Shown: piece by piece, positions 10,182-18,834 of the stretch | Layout: each line of letters starts with the position of its first letter | How positions within the stretch are numbered: position 1 is the first letter of the stretch | Assembly: GCA_050943495.1 (NCBI GenBank) | Contig: JBMNPH010000003.1 | Span: forward strand, 62,001 to 126,000 | DNA from: Merdivicinus sp050943495 | Lineage (GTDB): Bacteria > Bacillota > Clostridia > Oscillospirales > Ruminococcaceae | Reading direction: 5' to 3' | Length of the DNA stretch: 64,000 nucleotides | Translations under genes and position numbers: made by a program | The notes under the pieces: generated by a model | What the model was told of the DNA's origin: nothing | The model's input: the letters and a program-made list of their open reading frames with translations, nothing else | The model's database searches: none

Positions 10182-10195
10182 TGTGCTTGTGCACA
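10182..10195. promoter_or_regulatory. Operator 2, TGTGC-N4-GCACA
   Basis: TGTGCTTGTGCACA, sharing both half-sites with operator 1. Centres are 115 bp apart, close to 11 helical turns, which would suit looping by a LacI-family tetramer or two dimers. Confidence 0.7.
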
Positions 10196-10211
10196 TTCGG
10201 GAGGTGTTATT

Positions 10212-11234
10212 TTGTCGGTCACCATCAAGCAGATTTCGGAAATCAGCGGCGTTTCGCGCGGAACTGTGGACCGTGTGCTGAATGGACGCGGCCGGGTGAG
10301 TCCGGAAAAGGAGGCACTTGTCCGTCGGGTTGCGGAACAGCTTGGATACAAACCTAATCTGGCGGGAAAAGCACTGGCTGCCCGCAAAAAATCCTATACA
10401 ATCGGCGTTCTCCTGACAGCAGAAGGGGTTTCCTTTTTCGATGAAATCATCCGCGGAATCCGGCAAGCTGCCTCGGAACTTGCGGATTACGGAATCACTG
10501 TTCTGATGAAGAGTATCAAGGGCTATGACAGCAAGGTTCAGCTGCGGGAAATGGAAGCAATGCGGAAGAAAGTTCATGTCCTGATCCTGAATCCCATCAA
10601 TGAACCCGCCGTCATTTCGGAAATCAACGCTCTGACAGAAGAAGGGATCGGCGTGATTACCCTCAATACAGATGTAGAAAACAGCAATCGCATCTGCTAT
10701 ATCGGACCCGATTATCACAAAAGCGGGGAAGCTGCCTGCGGAATGATGGGACTGCTGCTGGCGGGCAAAGGCAAAATCGGTCTTTTTACCGGATCAGTCA
10801 AAATTCTGGGCCATAATCAGCGGATTGCCGGAGTCCGGCAAATCATTCGCACCCGATTTCCAGAGCTCTCCATTGCCGATCTGGATGAAACCGGTGATGA
10901 TGATGTTAAAGCTTATTCCGCCGCCTCCCGCATGATGAAGGAATATCCGGATCTTGACGGCATTATTCTGGTGGCCGCAGGATCTTATGGAGTCTGTCGG
11001 GCCGTTCTCGACCGGCCGGATGAACAGCGCCCCCGTATTGTGGCAATGGACAGCGTCCCCACTACTGTTGAAATGATGCAAAAAGGAATCATTCAGGCAA
11101 CCATCTGTCAACAGCCTTTTACGCAGGGATATCAGGCTGTTCAGCAGGCGTTCCGATATCTGGTGCAGGGAGAACGCCCCGCTCAGGAACGCATTTTTAC
11201 CGAAACCGAAATTCGCATCCGCGAAACCGTATAA
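10212..11234 (+). CDS. LacI-family transcriptional regulator of pentose genes
   Basis: 340 residues. The N-terminal HTH reads VTIKQISEISGVSRGTVDRVLNGRGRVSPEK and is followed by the hinge and a sugar-binding domain of the periplasmic-binding type 1 fold (IGVLLTAEGVSFFDEIIRGI, VLILNPINEPA, GIGVITLNTDV). Start: TTG at 10212, eight bases after GGAGGTG; an in-frame upstream extension lacks a ribosome site and runs through operator 2. It is divergent from the galM-isomerase operon and 60 bp upstream of xylB, and two identical-class operators flank it. It probably senses a pentose or its phosphate and represses both transcripts, itself included. Confidence 0.88.
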   Translation: MSVTIKQISEISGVSRGTVDRVLNGRGRVSPEKEALVRRVAEQLGYKPNLAGKALAARKKSYTIGVLLTAEGVSFFDEIIRGIRQAASELADYGITVLMKSIKGYDSKVQLREMEAMRKKVHVLILNPINEPAVISEINALTEEGIGVITLNTDVENSNRICYIGPDYHKSGEAACGMMGLLLAGKGKIGLFTGSVKILGHNQRIAGVRQIIRTRFPELSIADLDETGDDDVKAYSAASRMMKEYPDLDGIILVAAGSYGVCRAVLDRPDEQRPRIVAMDSVPTTVEMMQKGIIQATICQQPFTQGYQAVQQAFRYLVQGERPAQERIFTETEIRIRETV

Positions 11235-11294
11235 TCCAATACAAATGGGACGTTCCATCGTTCCTGGATATAATAACGAAAAGAGGTATTTGTT

Positions 11295-12818
11295 ATGAAT
11301 TACTTAATCGGGATTGACCTTGGCACATCTGCCACGAAAACTGTCCTCTTTGACGAGGAATGCAATGTGATCGCCTCCGCAACGGTGGAGTATCCCATGT
11401 ATCAGCCGCAGAACGGCTGGGCGGAACAGGATCCCGCTGACTGGAAAAATGCAGGACTCACCACCATCAAAGAAGTTCTGGAAAAATCTGGAGTCTCCGG
11501 CGAAGATGTCAAAGGCATCGGCCTTTCCGGACAGATGCATGGTCTGGTGATGCTGGACGAAAATAATGAGGTCATCCGTCCCTCCATTATCTGGTGCGAT
11601 CAGCGTACCGGCGCCGAGTGTGAGGAAATTACCCGAAAAGTCGGAAAAGAACGACTCATTGAAATTACCGCGAATCCCGCTTTAACCGGCTTTACCGCCT
11701 CCAAAATCCTCTGGGTCCGCAATCATGAACCGGAAAATTATGCTCGCTGCCGTCATATTCTTCTGCCCAAGGACTATCTGCGCTTTATCCTCACCGGCGT
11801 ATATGCTACCGAAGTTTCAGATGCCAGCGGTATGCAGCTTCTGGACATCCCGAATCGCTGCTGGTCGGATGAGGTTCTGGAAAAGCTGGACATCGACAAA
11901 TCCCTGCTGGCAAAAGTTTATGAATCTCCCGATGTAACCGGCACCATTCTGCCCGAAATTGCCAAGTTGACCGGCTTGTCTGAAAAGACTGTCGTAGTCG
12001 GCGGCGCAGGAGACAACGCTGCCGCTGCTGTGGGAACCGGCGTTGTGGAAGACGGAAAAGCCTTCACCACAATCGGAACCAGCGGTGTGGTTTTTGCTCA
12101 TTCGGATAAAATCGCCATTGACCCCAAAGGCCGCGTCCATACCTTCTGCTGTGCTGTTCCCGGCTGCTGGCATGTCATGGGTGTCACACAGGCTGCCGGA
12201 TTATCCCTGAAATGGTTCCGGGATAATTTCTGCACGAATTACATAGAAAAAGCAGAAAAAGAAGGGGTAGACTCTTATTACCTCATGGACAAGGATGCAG
12301 AAGCCGTTCCCGCAGGAAGCCGTCGTCTGTTCTACCTCCCCTACCTCATGGGTGAACGTACTCCGCACCTGAATCCCGATTGCCGTGGCGTGTTCTTCGG
12401 CTTAAACACCATTCACGGGCAGCCCGAGATGATTCGTGCCGTTATGGAAGGTGTTTCCTACTCCCTCACCGACTGCTATGACATTCTCTGCGGCATGGGC
12501 GTCAAACCCGAAGAAATGATGGCGTGCGGGGGCGGCGGAACCAGCGCCCTCTGGCGTCAGATGCTGGCGGATATGTTCGGATGCACCGTCAAAACAGTTG
12601 CTTCCAAGGAAGGTCCGGCTTTAGGCGTGGCAATTCTTGCTGGCGTCGGCGCGGGACTCTTCCCAAGCGTTCCCGAGGCTTGCCGCAAGTTTGTCAAGAC
12701 GGCTAAAAGCTGTGAACCCAATCCAGAAAATCAAAAATTCTATGAAAAGGCGCATCCCCTCTATCAAAAACTTTATCAGGATTTGGAAAAAGATTATCAG
12801 GAATTGGCAGCCCTGTAA
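11295..12818 (+). CDS. xylB: Xylulokinase
   Basis: 507-residue FGGY-family kinase phosphorylating D-xylulose to D-xylulose 5-phosphate for the pentose phosphate pathway. Visible: ATP-binding GIDLGTSATKTVLFD at the N-terminus, GLSGQMHGLVMLD (the QMHG substrate motif typical of xylulokinases), VVGGAGDNAAAAVG with the catalytic Asp, and the C-terminal MACGGGGTSALWRQMLADM adenosine site. It follows the LacI-type regulator by 60 bp on the same strand, and a strong terminator follows it. Its pairing with the isomerase opposite is the main reason for predicting D-xylose as the substrate of this locus. Confidence 0.93.
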   Translation: MNYLIGIDLGTSATKTVLFDEECNVIASATVEYPMYQPQNGWAEQDPADWKNAGLTTIKEVLEKSGVSGEDVKGIGLSGQMHGLVMLDENNEVIRPSIIWCDQRTGAECEEITRKVGKERLIEITANPALTGFTASKILWVRNHEPENYARCRHILLPKDYLRFILTGVYATEVSDASGMQLLDIPNRCWSDEVLEKLDIDKSLLAKVYESPDVTGTILPEIAKLTGLSEKTVVVGGAGDNAAAAVGTGVVEDGKAFTTIGTSGVVFAHSDKIAIDPKGRVHTFCCAVPGCWHVMGVTQAAGLSLKWFRDNFCTNYIEKAEKEGVDSYYLMDKDAEAVPAGSRRLFYLPYLMGERTPHLNPDCRGVFFGLNTIHGQPEMIRAVMEGVSYSLTDCYDILCGMGVKPEEMMACGGGGTSALWRQMLADMFGCTVKTVASKEGPALGVAILAGVGAGLFPSVPEACRKFVKTAKSCEPNPENQKFYEKAHPLYQKLYQDLEKDYQELAAL

Positions 12819-12832
12819 AATAAAAAAAGTAG

Positions 12833-12867
12833 AATCCCGGACAGAGCGATCTGCCCGGGATTTTTTG
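12833..12867. terminator. Terminator after xylB
   Basis: AATCCCGG (12833-12840) pairs with CCGGGATT (12855-12862), with inner AGA/TCT pairing and a GCGA loop. It is followed by TTTTTT. The A-rich left flank lets it serve the convergent gene as well. Confidence 0.85.
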
Positions 12868-12875
12868 ATTCTCTA

Positions 12876-13403
12876 TTAGCAGTTCCATTCAATTTTAGCA
12901 GGATTCGGCTCATCGAGAATTGCCGCCTGCCGCAGCGATTCCAGCGCGCGCTGCAATTCTTCCTGCGCAAGGGCTTGATAAATCTCTATTTTTTCATCCA
13001 GCCCGGCATGGTGGTATGCAGCTGCCGCTGCCCCATAAAACAGAAATCCCAAAGCGCTTGTCGGCGTCTGCCATGCAGCACAAGCAGTTGCAACTGCACG
13101 GGCAGCAGCCTGTCCAATCGGATTTTCCTCCAATTCTCGTGCCAACTGGGTAACCTGCCGTACAGCAGCTTTCACATCCTTCGCAGCAGTTGATCCTTCC
13201 CAGTAATTCCGGCACATCGCAATCGCTTGTACAAATGGATCTGCATCCGAAATTTCAGCCTCTAAAATTGGCAAATAACTGCTTTCCGCAAAATCAACTG
13301 CCCACTCTGACAGAGTTCGTTTACTTTGCGTTTCCATTAACCGCATCAGAGCGATACATTCTTCGGATTGAATATCGCCCAGCATTTTCCGAAGTTTAGC
13401 CAT
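12876..13403 (-). CDS. Imm5-like all-helical protein
   Basis: 175 residues, predicted entirely alpha-helical. The start AKLRKMLGDIQSEECIALMRLMETQSKRTLSEWAVDFAE, and the later TPTSALGFLFYGAAAAAYHHAG, resemble proteins annotated as putative immunity (Imm5-like) domains; I have not verified this by search. Its ATGGCTAA start overlaps the stop of the GH127 gene by 8 bp, so it is translationally coupled to a glycosidase rather than to a toxin gene. An immunity role is therefore doubtful here and a structural or regulatory partner role is equally possible. Confidence 0.55.
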   Translation of the reverse strand: MAKLRKMLGDIQSEECIALMRLMETQSKRTLSEWAVDFAESSYLPILEAEISDADPFVQAIAMCRNYWEGSTAAKDVKAAVRQVTQLARELEENPIGQAAARAVATACAAWQTPTSALGFLFYGAAAAAYHHAGLDEKIEIYQALAQEELQRALESLRQAAILDEPNPAKIEWNC

Positions 13404-15252
13404 TCGAATCCTCCTGATTCTTCCGCACCAGAGGCAATTCGGTCATCCGCAGAGAGGTACAGCCGTAGGGAATCAGTTCCATCCACTGCGGGGCAGATAT
13501 CGGATTTCCATTCGGAACTTCTTCGCACAGACCATTCCGGAAATTCCATTCGACTTCGGTCATCATACCTTTCAAACGGATAGAAGCCGTATCCGGCGAG
13601 AAGGGGTACTCGCCCATCTCCGAAAAAATCGGTTCCCAGTTCTCTCCCGAAAACGCATAATTCCACTTTGTGGTGGGGAAAACCTGATAATCACAATACG
13701 GATATTTCCGTTCCACTCCATTGTGGGTAAACTCCTCCCGCTGCCATCGTTCCCCGACCGGCAGACTGTACAAAAGCGGGCCGCGATTCAGGCAATACAT
13801 CCCACTCGGGCGCCGATGCAGGGACGCCTCCATTCCAAAGCTGACCGAAATCGTCTTCTTCCCTTTCCATTTACGGAAAATGCGGAACTCCTCACCGGGC
13901 TGCGCTTCCTTCTCTTCTACCAAAGCAGCGGATACAAAGCCGGGAATCCGCAGATAAAGTGCAAACTCGACCGGTGCCTCCGCTTTTACCGAAACGTGGT
14001 AAGAATCCCGGAAGGGGTATTCCGTCTCAATTTCAATCCGAACCGGTACTCCATTGATTTGATCCTCCAGCACTGCCGGTGCAATCGCGGTTACAGCCAC
14101 ACCATCTTCTGCTTTCATCAGAACAGACAGGGCAAATTTCGGCCATCCCTGGCTGAAATTTGCAGTGCAGCACCCGAAATTCGGTTCCAGACCAAACAAA
14201 TGCGATTCCCCGCTGTTCGTGCGGAAAACATTGTTCTCTGCAGAAAGATAGCTGCACTGCGGCTGATTGGTCATCTGATCGTACTGATGCGTCCACATAT
14301 CCGGACTGATCGTGGCAGGCAGGGCGTTATATGCCAGACGTTCCAGCAGATCACTCCAGAAACTGTCCCCGGTAATGGCAATCAGGTGTTCATAAGAATA
14401 CATCGCCTCCACCACCGAGCAAAGTTCACTTCCCTGAAGCGGACTCGTTCCGGAGAGGCATTCATCCCCGGTAAAATGTCCGGTCGGCATCCCATGATAA
14501 CGCTGCAGAAGTCCGATTGCCTGTTTGCTGAAGTCGTTAGCATCTCCTCCGCCGATCCTGCTGAAAAGTGCCTCCGCTTTCAGCGCCATGGCAAGATTGA
14601 CCACATGTGTCAGATAACTCCAGCGATTTTCCGGCTTTTCAAAACGCCAATCTGCAAACAACGCGTGATAGTTAATCCCCTCCATCCGCAGCTTATAAGC
14701 CAAATCCGCCAGCCAGCGTTCCGGACGGCGTTCATATACCCAATAAAGCGGAATGAGGCATTCAAACCAACGTGCCTGCCCCCAATTGAACAGTGTTTGC
14801 TTTTCGATATGAGAATCCAGATTTTTCAGAACCCGATAAACAACCTCTTCTATCCGTTCATCGCCTGTACAATCTGCATATACGGTCAAAACTTTGCAAA
14901 TCAAAAAAGCGGCCCAGACATCATAGCGCCCTCGTTCCTCATCCGCACAGGGACAGATCCAGCCATCCTCTTTCTGACCTGCCAGAATCGCTTCGATATA
15001 ACGTTTCGCGCGCGCTTTCAAGTCTTCCCGATCCAGCAGCCACGCCAGCGGAATGAATCCATCCAGCCAATAAGGTACCCGTTCCCAGCCTTCCTGATCG
15101 CCTCCGATCCAGCGGCTGTCGCGAATATCCGGCCAGATTTCATCCAAATGTCCGGAAAGTCCCTCCGCCTGAATTTCCAATTGACGCTTCAGCCATCCGG
15201 AAGGCTTCAATTCCCGGGCTGTATATGGAATCTTTTTCAATTTCTGCAGCAA
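13396..15252 (-). CDS. GH127-family beta-L-arabinofuranosidase (DUF1680)
   Basis: 618 residues from a TTG start. The (alpha/alpha)6 barrel enzyme is expected to release L-arabinofuranose from beta-linked arabinooligosaccharides. The family's zinc-thiolate centre is visible: Glu-x-Cys in GSELCSVVEAMYS and the adjacent cysteines of NFGCCTANFSQG (residues 361-362), the first being the known nucleophile position. No signal peptide, so cytoplasmic. The frame is open to an ATG at 15300, but a TTGAAA-17-TATACT promoter lies inside that extension. The TTG at 15252 has AGAAGGG at correct spacing, so it is preferred. Overlaps the next gene by 8 bp. Confidence 0.85.
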   Translation of the reverse strand: MLQKLKKIPYTARELKPSGWLKRQLEIQAEGLSGHLDEIWPDIRDSRWIGGDQEGWERVPYWLDGFIPLAWLLDREDLKARAKRYIEAILAGQKEDGWICPCADEERGRYDVWAAFLICKVLTVYADCTGDERIEEVVYRVLKNLDSHIEKQTLFNWGQARWFECLIPLYWVYERRPERWLADLAYKLRMEGINYHALFADWRFEKPENRWSYLTHVVNLAMALKAEALFSRIGGGDANDFSKQAIGLLQRYHGMPTGHFTGDECLSGTSPLQGSELCSVVEAMYSYEHLIAITGDSFWSDLLERLAYNALPATISPDMWTHQYDQMTNQPQCSYLSAENNVFRTNSGESHLFGLEPNFGCCTANFSQGWPKFALSVLMKAEDGVAVTAIAPAVLEDQINGVPVRIEIETEYPFRDSYHVSVKAEAPVEFALYLRIPGFVSAALVEEKEAQPGEEFRIFRKWKGKKTISVSFGMEASLHRRPSGMYCLNRGPLLYSLPVGERWQREEFTHNGVERKYPYCDYQVFPTTKWNYAFSGENWEPIFSEMGEYPFSPDTASIRLKGMMTEVEWNFRNGLCEEVPNGNPISAPQWMELIPYGCTSLRMTELPLVRKNQEDSNG

Positions 15253-15284
15253 AACAATCCCTTCTTTCCGACAATTCTGAAGCC

Positions 15285-15313
15285 AGTATACCAAATCCAA
15301 TAGAATTTTTCAA
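15285..15313 (-). promoter_or_regulatory. Promoter of the GH127 gene
   Basis: Minus strand: -35 TTGAAA (15308-15313), 17-bp spacer, -10 TATACT (15285-15290). Transcription would start near 15278, downstream of the first possible ATG, which decides in favour of the internal TTG start. Confidence 0.7.
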
Positions 15314-15344
15314 TATATTTCCTTTAATTTTGGAAAAGAAAACA

Positions 15345-15378
15345 AAAACTCCATTCCCAAACTTGGCAACGGAGTTTT
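15345..15378 (-). terminator. Terminator after the deacetylase gene
   Basis: Minus strand: AAAACTCC (15371-15378) pairs with GGAGTTTT (15345-15352) across an 18-nt loop with some inner pairing, followed by TTGTTTTC. Confidence 0.6.
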
Positions 15379-15387
15379 ATTTTATAA

Positions 15388-16200
15388 TTACAGATTAACC
15401 CATTTTCCGGCCGGAATCCGATGAGTGGTACCTTCAACTCGTACCCACAGATCCATATCAGTTGGATTTAGGAAAAAGTCATCTCCGGCAATCAAACGCT
15501 TTGCTGCATTGAGATATGCCGCTACTTCGTGATTCGTGGCATACCAGGTATCCCGGCGTCCGGCAGTCTCCTCTAAAAATTCCTCCATGACCTGCCAATT
15601 CTGATTTCCGTCAAATTCATACGCATGTCCCCACACATAGAAAAGTGCCAATTCTTCATCCGTTACCCGGAAACTCTCTGCCAGCATCATCAATTCCGGA
15701 TCATTGTGATGACAGGTAGCAGCCCATTGCAGCAAATTCTCTGGCAATTCAAAGCTGTGAGTGGAGACGGTATTACGGCAATAAAGAAAACCAAGTTTTT
15801 CAATTGCCTCCATAACATCATCATTCCAGCTGCCATAGGGAAGCGCCATCCCGCTCACTTTGCAGCGGAACCGAGCAGACAAGGTTACCCGGTCTTCATA
15901 CAATTCCGCATATAGCTTCCGCTGATCGACCTGTTCCAGATGCGGATGTGTCCGTGAATGAACGGCAACTTCATGCCCATCATATACAGCCGGCATTTCA
16001 TCCGGGGAAATCCGGCTCACCTTTGCCCCCTTATACTCCCAGCTGCTGCTGGAGTCCAGACCGGAATTCAAATTAAATGTCGCTTTCACCTGATATCGGT
16101 TAAATAATCTGGTTAGAGTGATATCCTGAATCACACCATCATCATAGCTGAAGGTCAATGCTTTTGCTTTCCCATCGGGGTAAAGTTTCTGATAGATCAT
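15388..16200 (-). CDS. NodB-type polysaccharide deacetylase family protein
   Basis: 270 residues. Carbohydrate esterase 4 signatures are present: FSYDDGV (metal/catalytic Asp pair), HSRTHPH (the two metal-binding histidines) and LPYGSWND (third motif). These enzymes remove N- or O-acetyl groups from glycans. There is no signal peptide from the ATG at 16200, which has an ideal GGAGG site. The 22-residue extension to 16266 has none. A cytoplasmic location suggests action on imported acetylated oligosaccharides, for example acetyl-xylan fragments, in line with the pentose genes next to it. Substrate is inference. Confidence 0.8.
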   Translation of the reverse strand: MIYQKLYPDGKAKALTFSYDDGVIQDITLTRLFNRYQVKATFNLNSGLDSSSSWEYKGAKVSRISPDEMPAVYDGHEVAVHSRTHPHLEQVDQRKLYAELYEDRVTLSARFRCKVSGMALPYGSWNDDVMEAIEKLGFLYCRNTVSTHSFELPENLLQWAATCHHNDPELMMLAESFRVTDEELALFYVWGHAYEFDGNQNWQVMEEFLEETAGRRDTWYATNHEVAAYLNAAKRLIAGDDFFLNPTDMDLWVRVEGTTHRIPAGKWVNL

Positions 16201-16228
16201 GTAGAAAGCCTCCTCAAACTTATGATAA

Positions 16229-16264
16229 ATTTTGTTCAAAACCAAACTTTTTTTGGTTTGAAAC
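16229..16264. promoter_or_regulatory. AAACCAAA/TTTGGTTT inverted repeat in the deacetylase leader
   Basis: Inverted AACCAAA arms around a short T-rich centre lie between a TATAAT-like -10 on the minus strand (near 16290) and the ribosome site of the deacetylase. It could be an operator. Weak evidence. Confidence 0.3.
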
Positions 16265-16373
16265 ATTTATCCAAAATACTTTTCCTTATTATAGCACAAA
16301 TTTCTGGACATTGCACGGATTTTTCCAAAAGATTTTGTATCAAATTCGGAAGAATCAGAATAACATGGAATAA

Positions 16374-16393
16374 GCCGCCTCCTATTAGGCGGC
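16374..16393 (+). promoter_or_regulatory. Leader hairpin before the PRK06851-like gene
   Basis: GCCGCCT (16374-16380) and AGGCGGC (16387-16393) form a 7-bp perfect stem with a 6-nt loop. No T-run follows, so it is probably part of the 5' leader rather than a terminator. Role unknown. Confidence 0.35.
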
Positions 16394-16432
16394 ATTCTCT
16401 CAAAAAGCTTTCAGGTTGGAGGGATTGAAACC

Positions 16433-17539
16433 ATGAATTTCGAACACCCATTACATTTTTTTCTGGGGGCAAATTCGCCTTCCGGATTTGTTTCCTTTTC
16501 CGATCAGTTGACCAGCATGACTGAGGAAGGGCTCCTGTTCCCCATCAAAGGCGGCCCTGGCACCGGAAAATCTACGTTGATGCGAACGGCAGCACAATTT
16601 TTATCCGAACAGGAACCTTTTTTTGAATACATCCACTGTTCATCCGATCCGGATTCTTTGGATGCTGTCATCTTTCCGGATTCCGGTATTGCCATCGCAG
16701 ATGCTACTCCCCCTCATGTAATTGAACCGCAATATCCTGGCGCATGTGAATCGGTTGTTAATCTCTGTGCGTGCTGGGATGAAGAAATTCTTCAGCAGAA
16801 TCGTATGGAAATTCTCTCACTTTGCAAACAAAATTCCGCCTGCCATCAACAGTGTGTTCGCTTTTTGAGCGCGGCGCACTCTCTGCTGGCTGACAATACC
16901 AGCATCGCATTGGCTTGCACCGATACTGCTAAAATTGCTAAAACCGCAGCCAATATCGTTGCGCGAGAATGTCGCAGAAGACGAGGAGAATCGGTGGAAA
17001 AACGCCGTCTTCTTACCGCAGTTACTCCAAAAGGAAACATCGCTCTTCTGCAAACATTGGCTGCATTTCCCCGAATTTATTATATCAAAGATCCATATGG
17101 TGCCGCTTCCAATCTGCTTCTGACAGCGCTTCGTGCCTTACTGATGGAATGTGGCGTGACAATTTACACCTGTTTCTGCCCACTCAACCCATATGGAAAA
17201 ATCGATCATCTTCTGATTCCTGAACTAGGGTTAGCTTTTGTAACAGGCAGCCGTGCTATTCCGCTCGAATCCATTCCGGAACCATACCGTGTTATTAGTT
17301 TCAGCCGATTCACGGATATGGAAGCGCTTTCCCGGCGCAAACAGAGGCTTCGCTTCAATCGACGCGCTGCCGATGAGATTCTGGATGCTGCCGTCCGTTC
17401 TCTTCGTCGAGCCAAAAACATTCATGACCGGATTGAAGAAGCTTACGGAAAAGCTGTGGACTTTGAAGCTGTTCAGGAAATTTCCGCTCTCACCATCGAA
17501 AAAGCTCTGTTCTGGCAAAATCAAATTTTGCACGTATGA
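16433..17539 (+). CDS. PRK06851-type P-loop ATPase
   Basis: 368 residues, the expected length for this family of Bacillus/Clostridia proteins of unknown function. Walker A GGPGTGKST is at residues 40-48 after the characteristic GLLFPIKGGPGTGKS lead-in. A second region (AVTPKGNIALLQTLAAFPRIYYIKDPYGAASN) resembles a duplicated, degenerate P-loop module. The C-terminal part is basic and helical (RRKQRLRFNRRAADEI). The gene stands alone, with ribosome site GGAGGGATTGAAACC before the ATG and a strong bidirectional terminator behind. Function is not established; I recall only the family name. Confidence 0.7.
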   Translation: MNFEHPLHFFLGANSPSGFVSFSDQLTSMTEEGLLFPIKGGPGTGKSTLMRTAAQFLSEQEPFFEYIHCSSDPDSLDAVIFPDSGIAIADATPPHVIEPQYPGACESVVNLCACWDEEILQQNRMEILSLCKQNSACHQQCVRFLSAAHSLLADNTSIALACTDTAKIAKTAANIVARECRRRRGESVEKRRLLTAVTPKGNIALLQTLAAFPRIYYIKDPYGAASNLLLTALRALLMECGVTIYTCFCPLNPYGKIDHLLIPELGLAFVTGSRAIPLESIPEPYRVISFSRFTDMEALSRRKQRLRFNRRAADEILDAAVRSLRRAKNIHDRIEEAYGKAVDFEAVQEISALTIEKALFWQNQILHV

Positions 17540-17544
17540 TATTC

Positions 17545-17586
17545 AAAATCCCCCTTCGGCCTTTTTAGCCAAAGGGGGATTCTTTT
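17545..17586. terminator. Bidirectional terminator between PRK06851-like gene and dnaJ
   Basis: AATCCCCCTT (17547-17556) pairs with AAGGGGGATT (17572-17581), with additional GGC/GCC pairing inside. A-rich and T-rich flanks occur on both strands. It closes both converging transcripts. Confidence 0.85.
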
Positions 17587-17593
17587 GATTTAC

Positions 17594-18763
17594 TTAATCA
17601 GCCTCTCGATTTTCAAACATCTCTTTCAATTTATCTGAAAACTTTTTCTTTTTTGCGGTCTGCTTTTCCGTTACCGCATCATCGAACGCACGAAGTTTAT
17701 CCAGCTGATCCTTGGTCAGATTTCGCGGCACTTCTACTGTAACTGTGACATACTGATCACCACGTCCACGTCCGTTGAGACGCTGTACGCCTTTTCCACG
17801 AAGACGGAATACTGTACCAGGCTGCGTTCCCTCCGGCAAATTGTATTTTACATTACCATCTATAGTGGGAACGGTCAATTCATCGCCAGTGACTGCCTGA
17901 TAGAAGGATACTGGGATTTCACAGAAAATATCATAATCTTTTCGAGTGAACAGACTATCCGGCCGTACGGAAACCAATACCAGCAAATCGCCGGCCGGTC
18001 CCCCGTTTGCACCTGCATTTCCCTGTCCGCCAAGAGAAAGGGTCTGTCCATCATCAATACCTGCAGGAATCTGCACTTCCACAGTTTTGGTTGTGCTGTT
18101 ACTTCCTCTGCCGCCGCATTTTGGACAAGCTTTCTCAATAATCCGGCCGCGGCCGCCGCACTTTTCACAGGGACGCTGGCTGCTGATCATGCCGAAAGGT
18201 GTCCGCTGCTGCACACGAACCTGACCGGTTCCGCCGCAGTCCGGACAGGTCTTCATAGCTGTCCCGTTTTCCGCACCTGTACCGCGGCAATCCGGACAAG
18301 ATTCCGTTTTTGCGATACTAATACGTTTTTTCACGCCGGCGCATGCCTCAAAGAAAGAAATCGTAACCTGGGTCCGAATATCACTGCCCCGTCTGGGTGC
18401 ATTCGGATTAGCGCGGCGGGAACTGCCAAATCCGCCGCCGAAAAATCCCTCAAAGATATCGCCGATATCTCCCATATCAAAGCCGCCGAACCCGCCGGCC
18501 CCGCCAAACGGATCTGCGCCTCCTCCATAGGAAGGATCGACGCCCGCATGGCCGAACTGGTCATAGCGGGAGCGTTTCTGGGGATCGGAGAGGATCTCAT
18601 AAGCCTCGTTGACCTCTTTGAATTTCTCCTCGGCCTGTTTATCGCCGGGGTTCAAGTCTGGATGATATTGTTTGGCAAGTTTCCGATATGCTTTTTTCAG
18701 CTCGTCATCGGAACAACCTTTTTGCACACCCAGCACTTCATAATAATCACGTTTTTCAGCCAA
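17594..18763 (-). CDS. dnaJ: Chaperone protein DnaJ (Hsp40)
   Basis: 389 residues. It delivers unfolded clients to DnaK and stimulates its ATPase. Domains in order: J domain with YHPDLN, a Gly/Phe-rich linker, the zinc-finger domain with four CxxCxGxG repeats (CPDCRGTG, CPDCGGTG, CEKCGGRG, CPKCGGRG), and the C-terminal substrate-binding domain. The TTG at 18763 is chosen because GGAGGT sits 7 bases upstream; a longer ATG start at 18778 would overlap that site. Last gene of the heat-shock operon, 71 bp after dnaK. Confidence 0.96.
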   Translation of the reverse strand: MAEKRDYYEVLGVQKGCSDDELKKAYRKLAKQYHPDLNPGDKQAEEKFKEVNEAYEILSDPQKRSRYDQFGHAGVDPSYGGGADPFGGAGGFGGFDMGDIGDIFEGFFGGGFGSSRRANPNAPRRGSDIRTQVTISFFEACAGVKKRISIAKTESCPDCRGTGAENGTAMKTCPDCGGTGQVRVQQRTPFGMISSQRPCEKCGGRGRIIEKACPKCGGRGSNSTTKTVEVQIPAGIDDGQTLSLGGQGNAGANGGPAGDLLVLVSVRPDSLFTRKDYDIFCEIPVSFYQAVTGDELTVPTIDGNVKYNLPEGTQPGTVFRLRGKGVQRLNGRGRGDQYVTVTVEVPRNLTKDQLDKLRAFDDAVTEKQTAKKKKFSDKLKEMFENREAD

Positions 18764-18799
18764 TGGCGGTACCTCCAATTATCTGCAAACAGCACCATA

Positions 18800-18820
18800 G
18801 GGCAGGCAGTATGCCCGCCC
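18800..18820 (-). other. Stem-loop between dnaK and dnaJ
   Basis: GGGCGGGC and GCCTGCCC (minus strand) pair with one G-U and a 5-nt loop. No T-run follows. It could protect the dnaK message or be a processing site in the operon mRNA. Confidence 0.4.
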
Positions 18821-18834
18821 TTTCAGCGCGTTTC

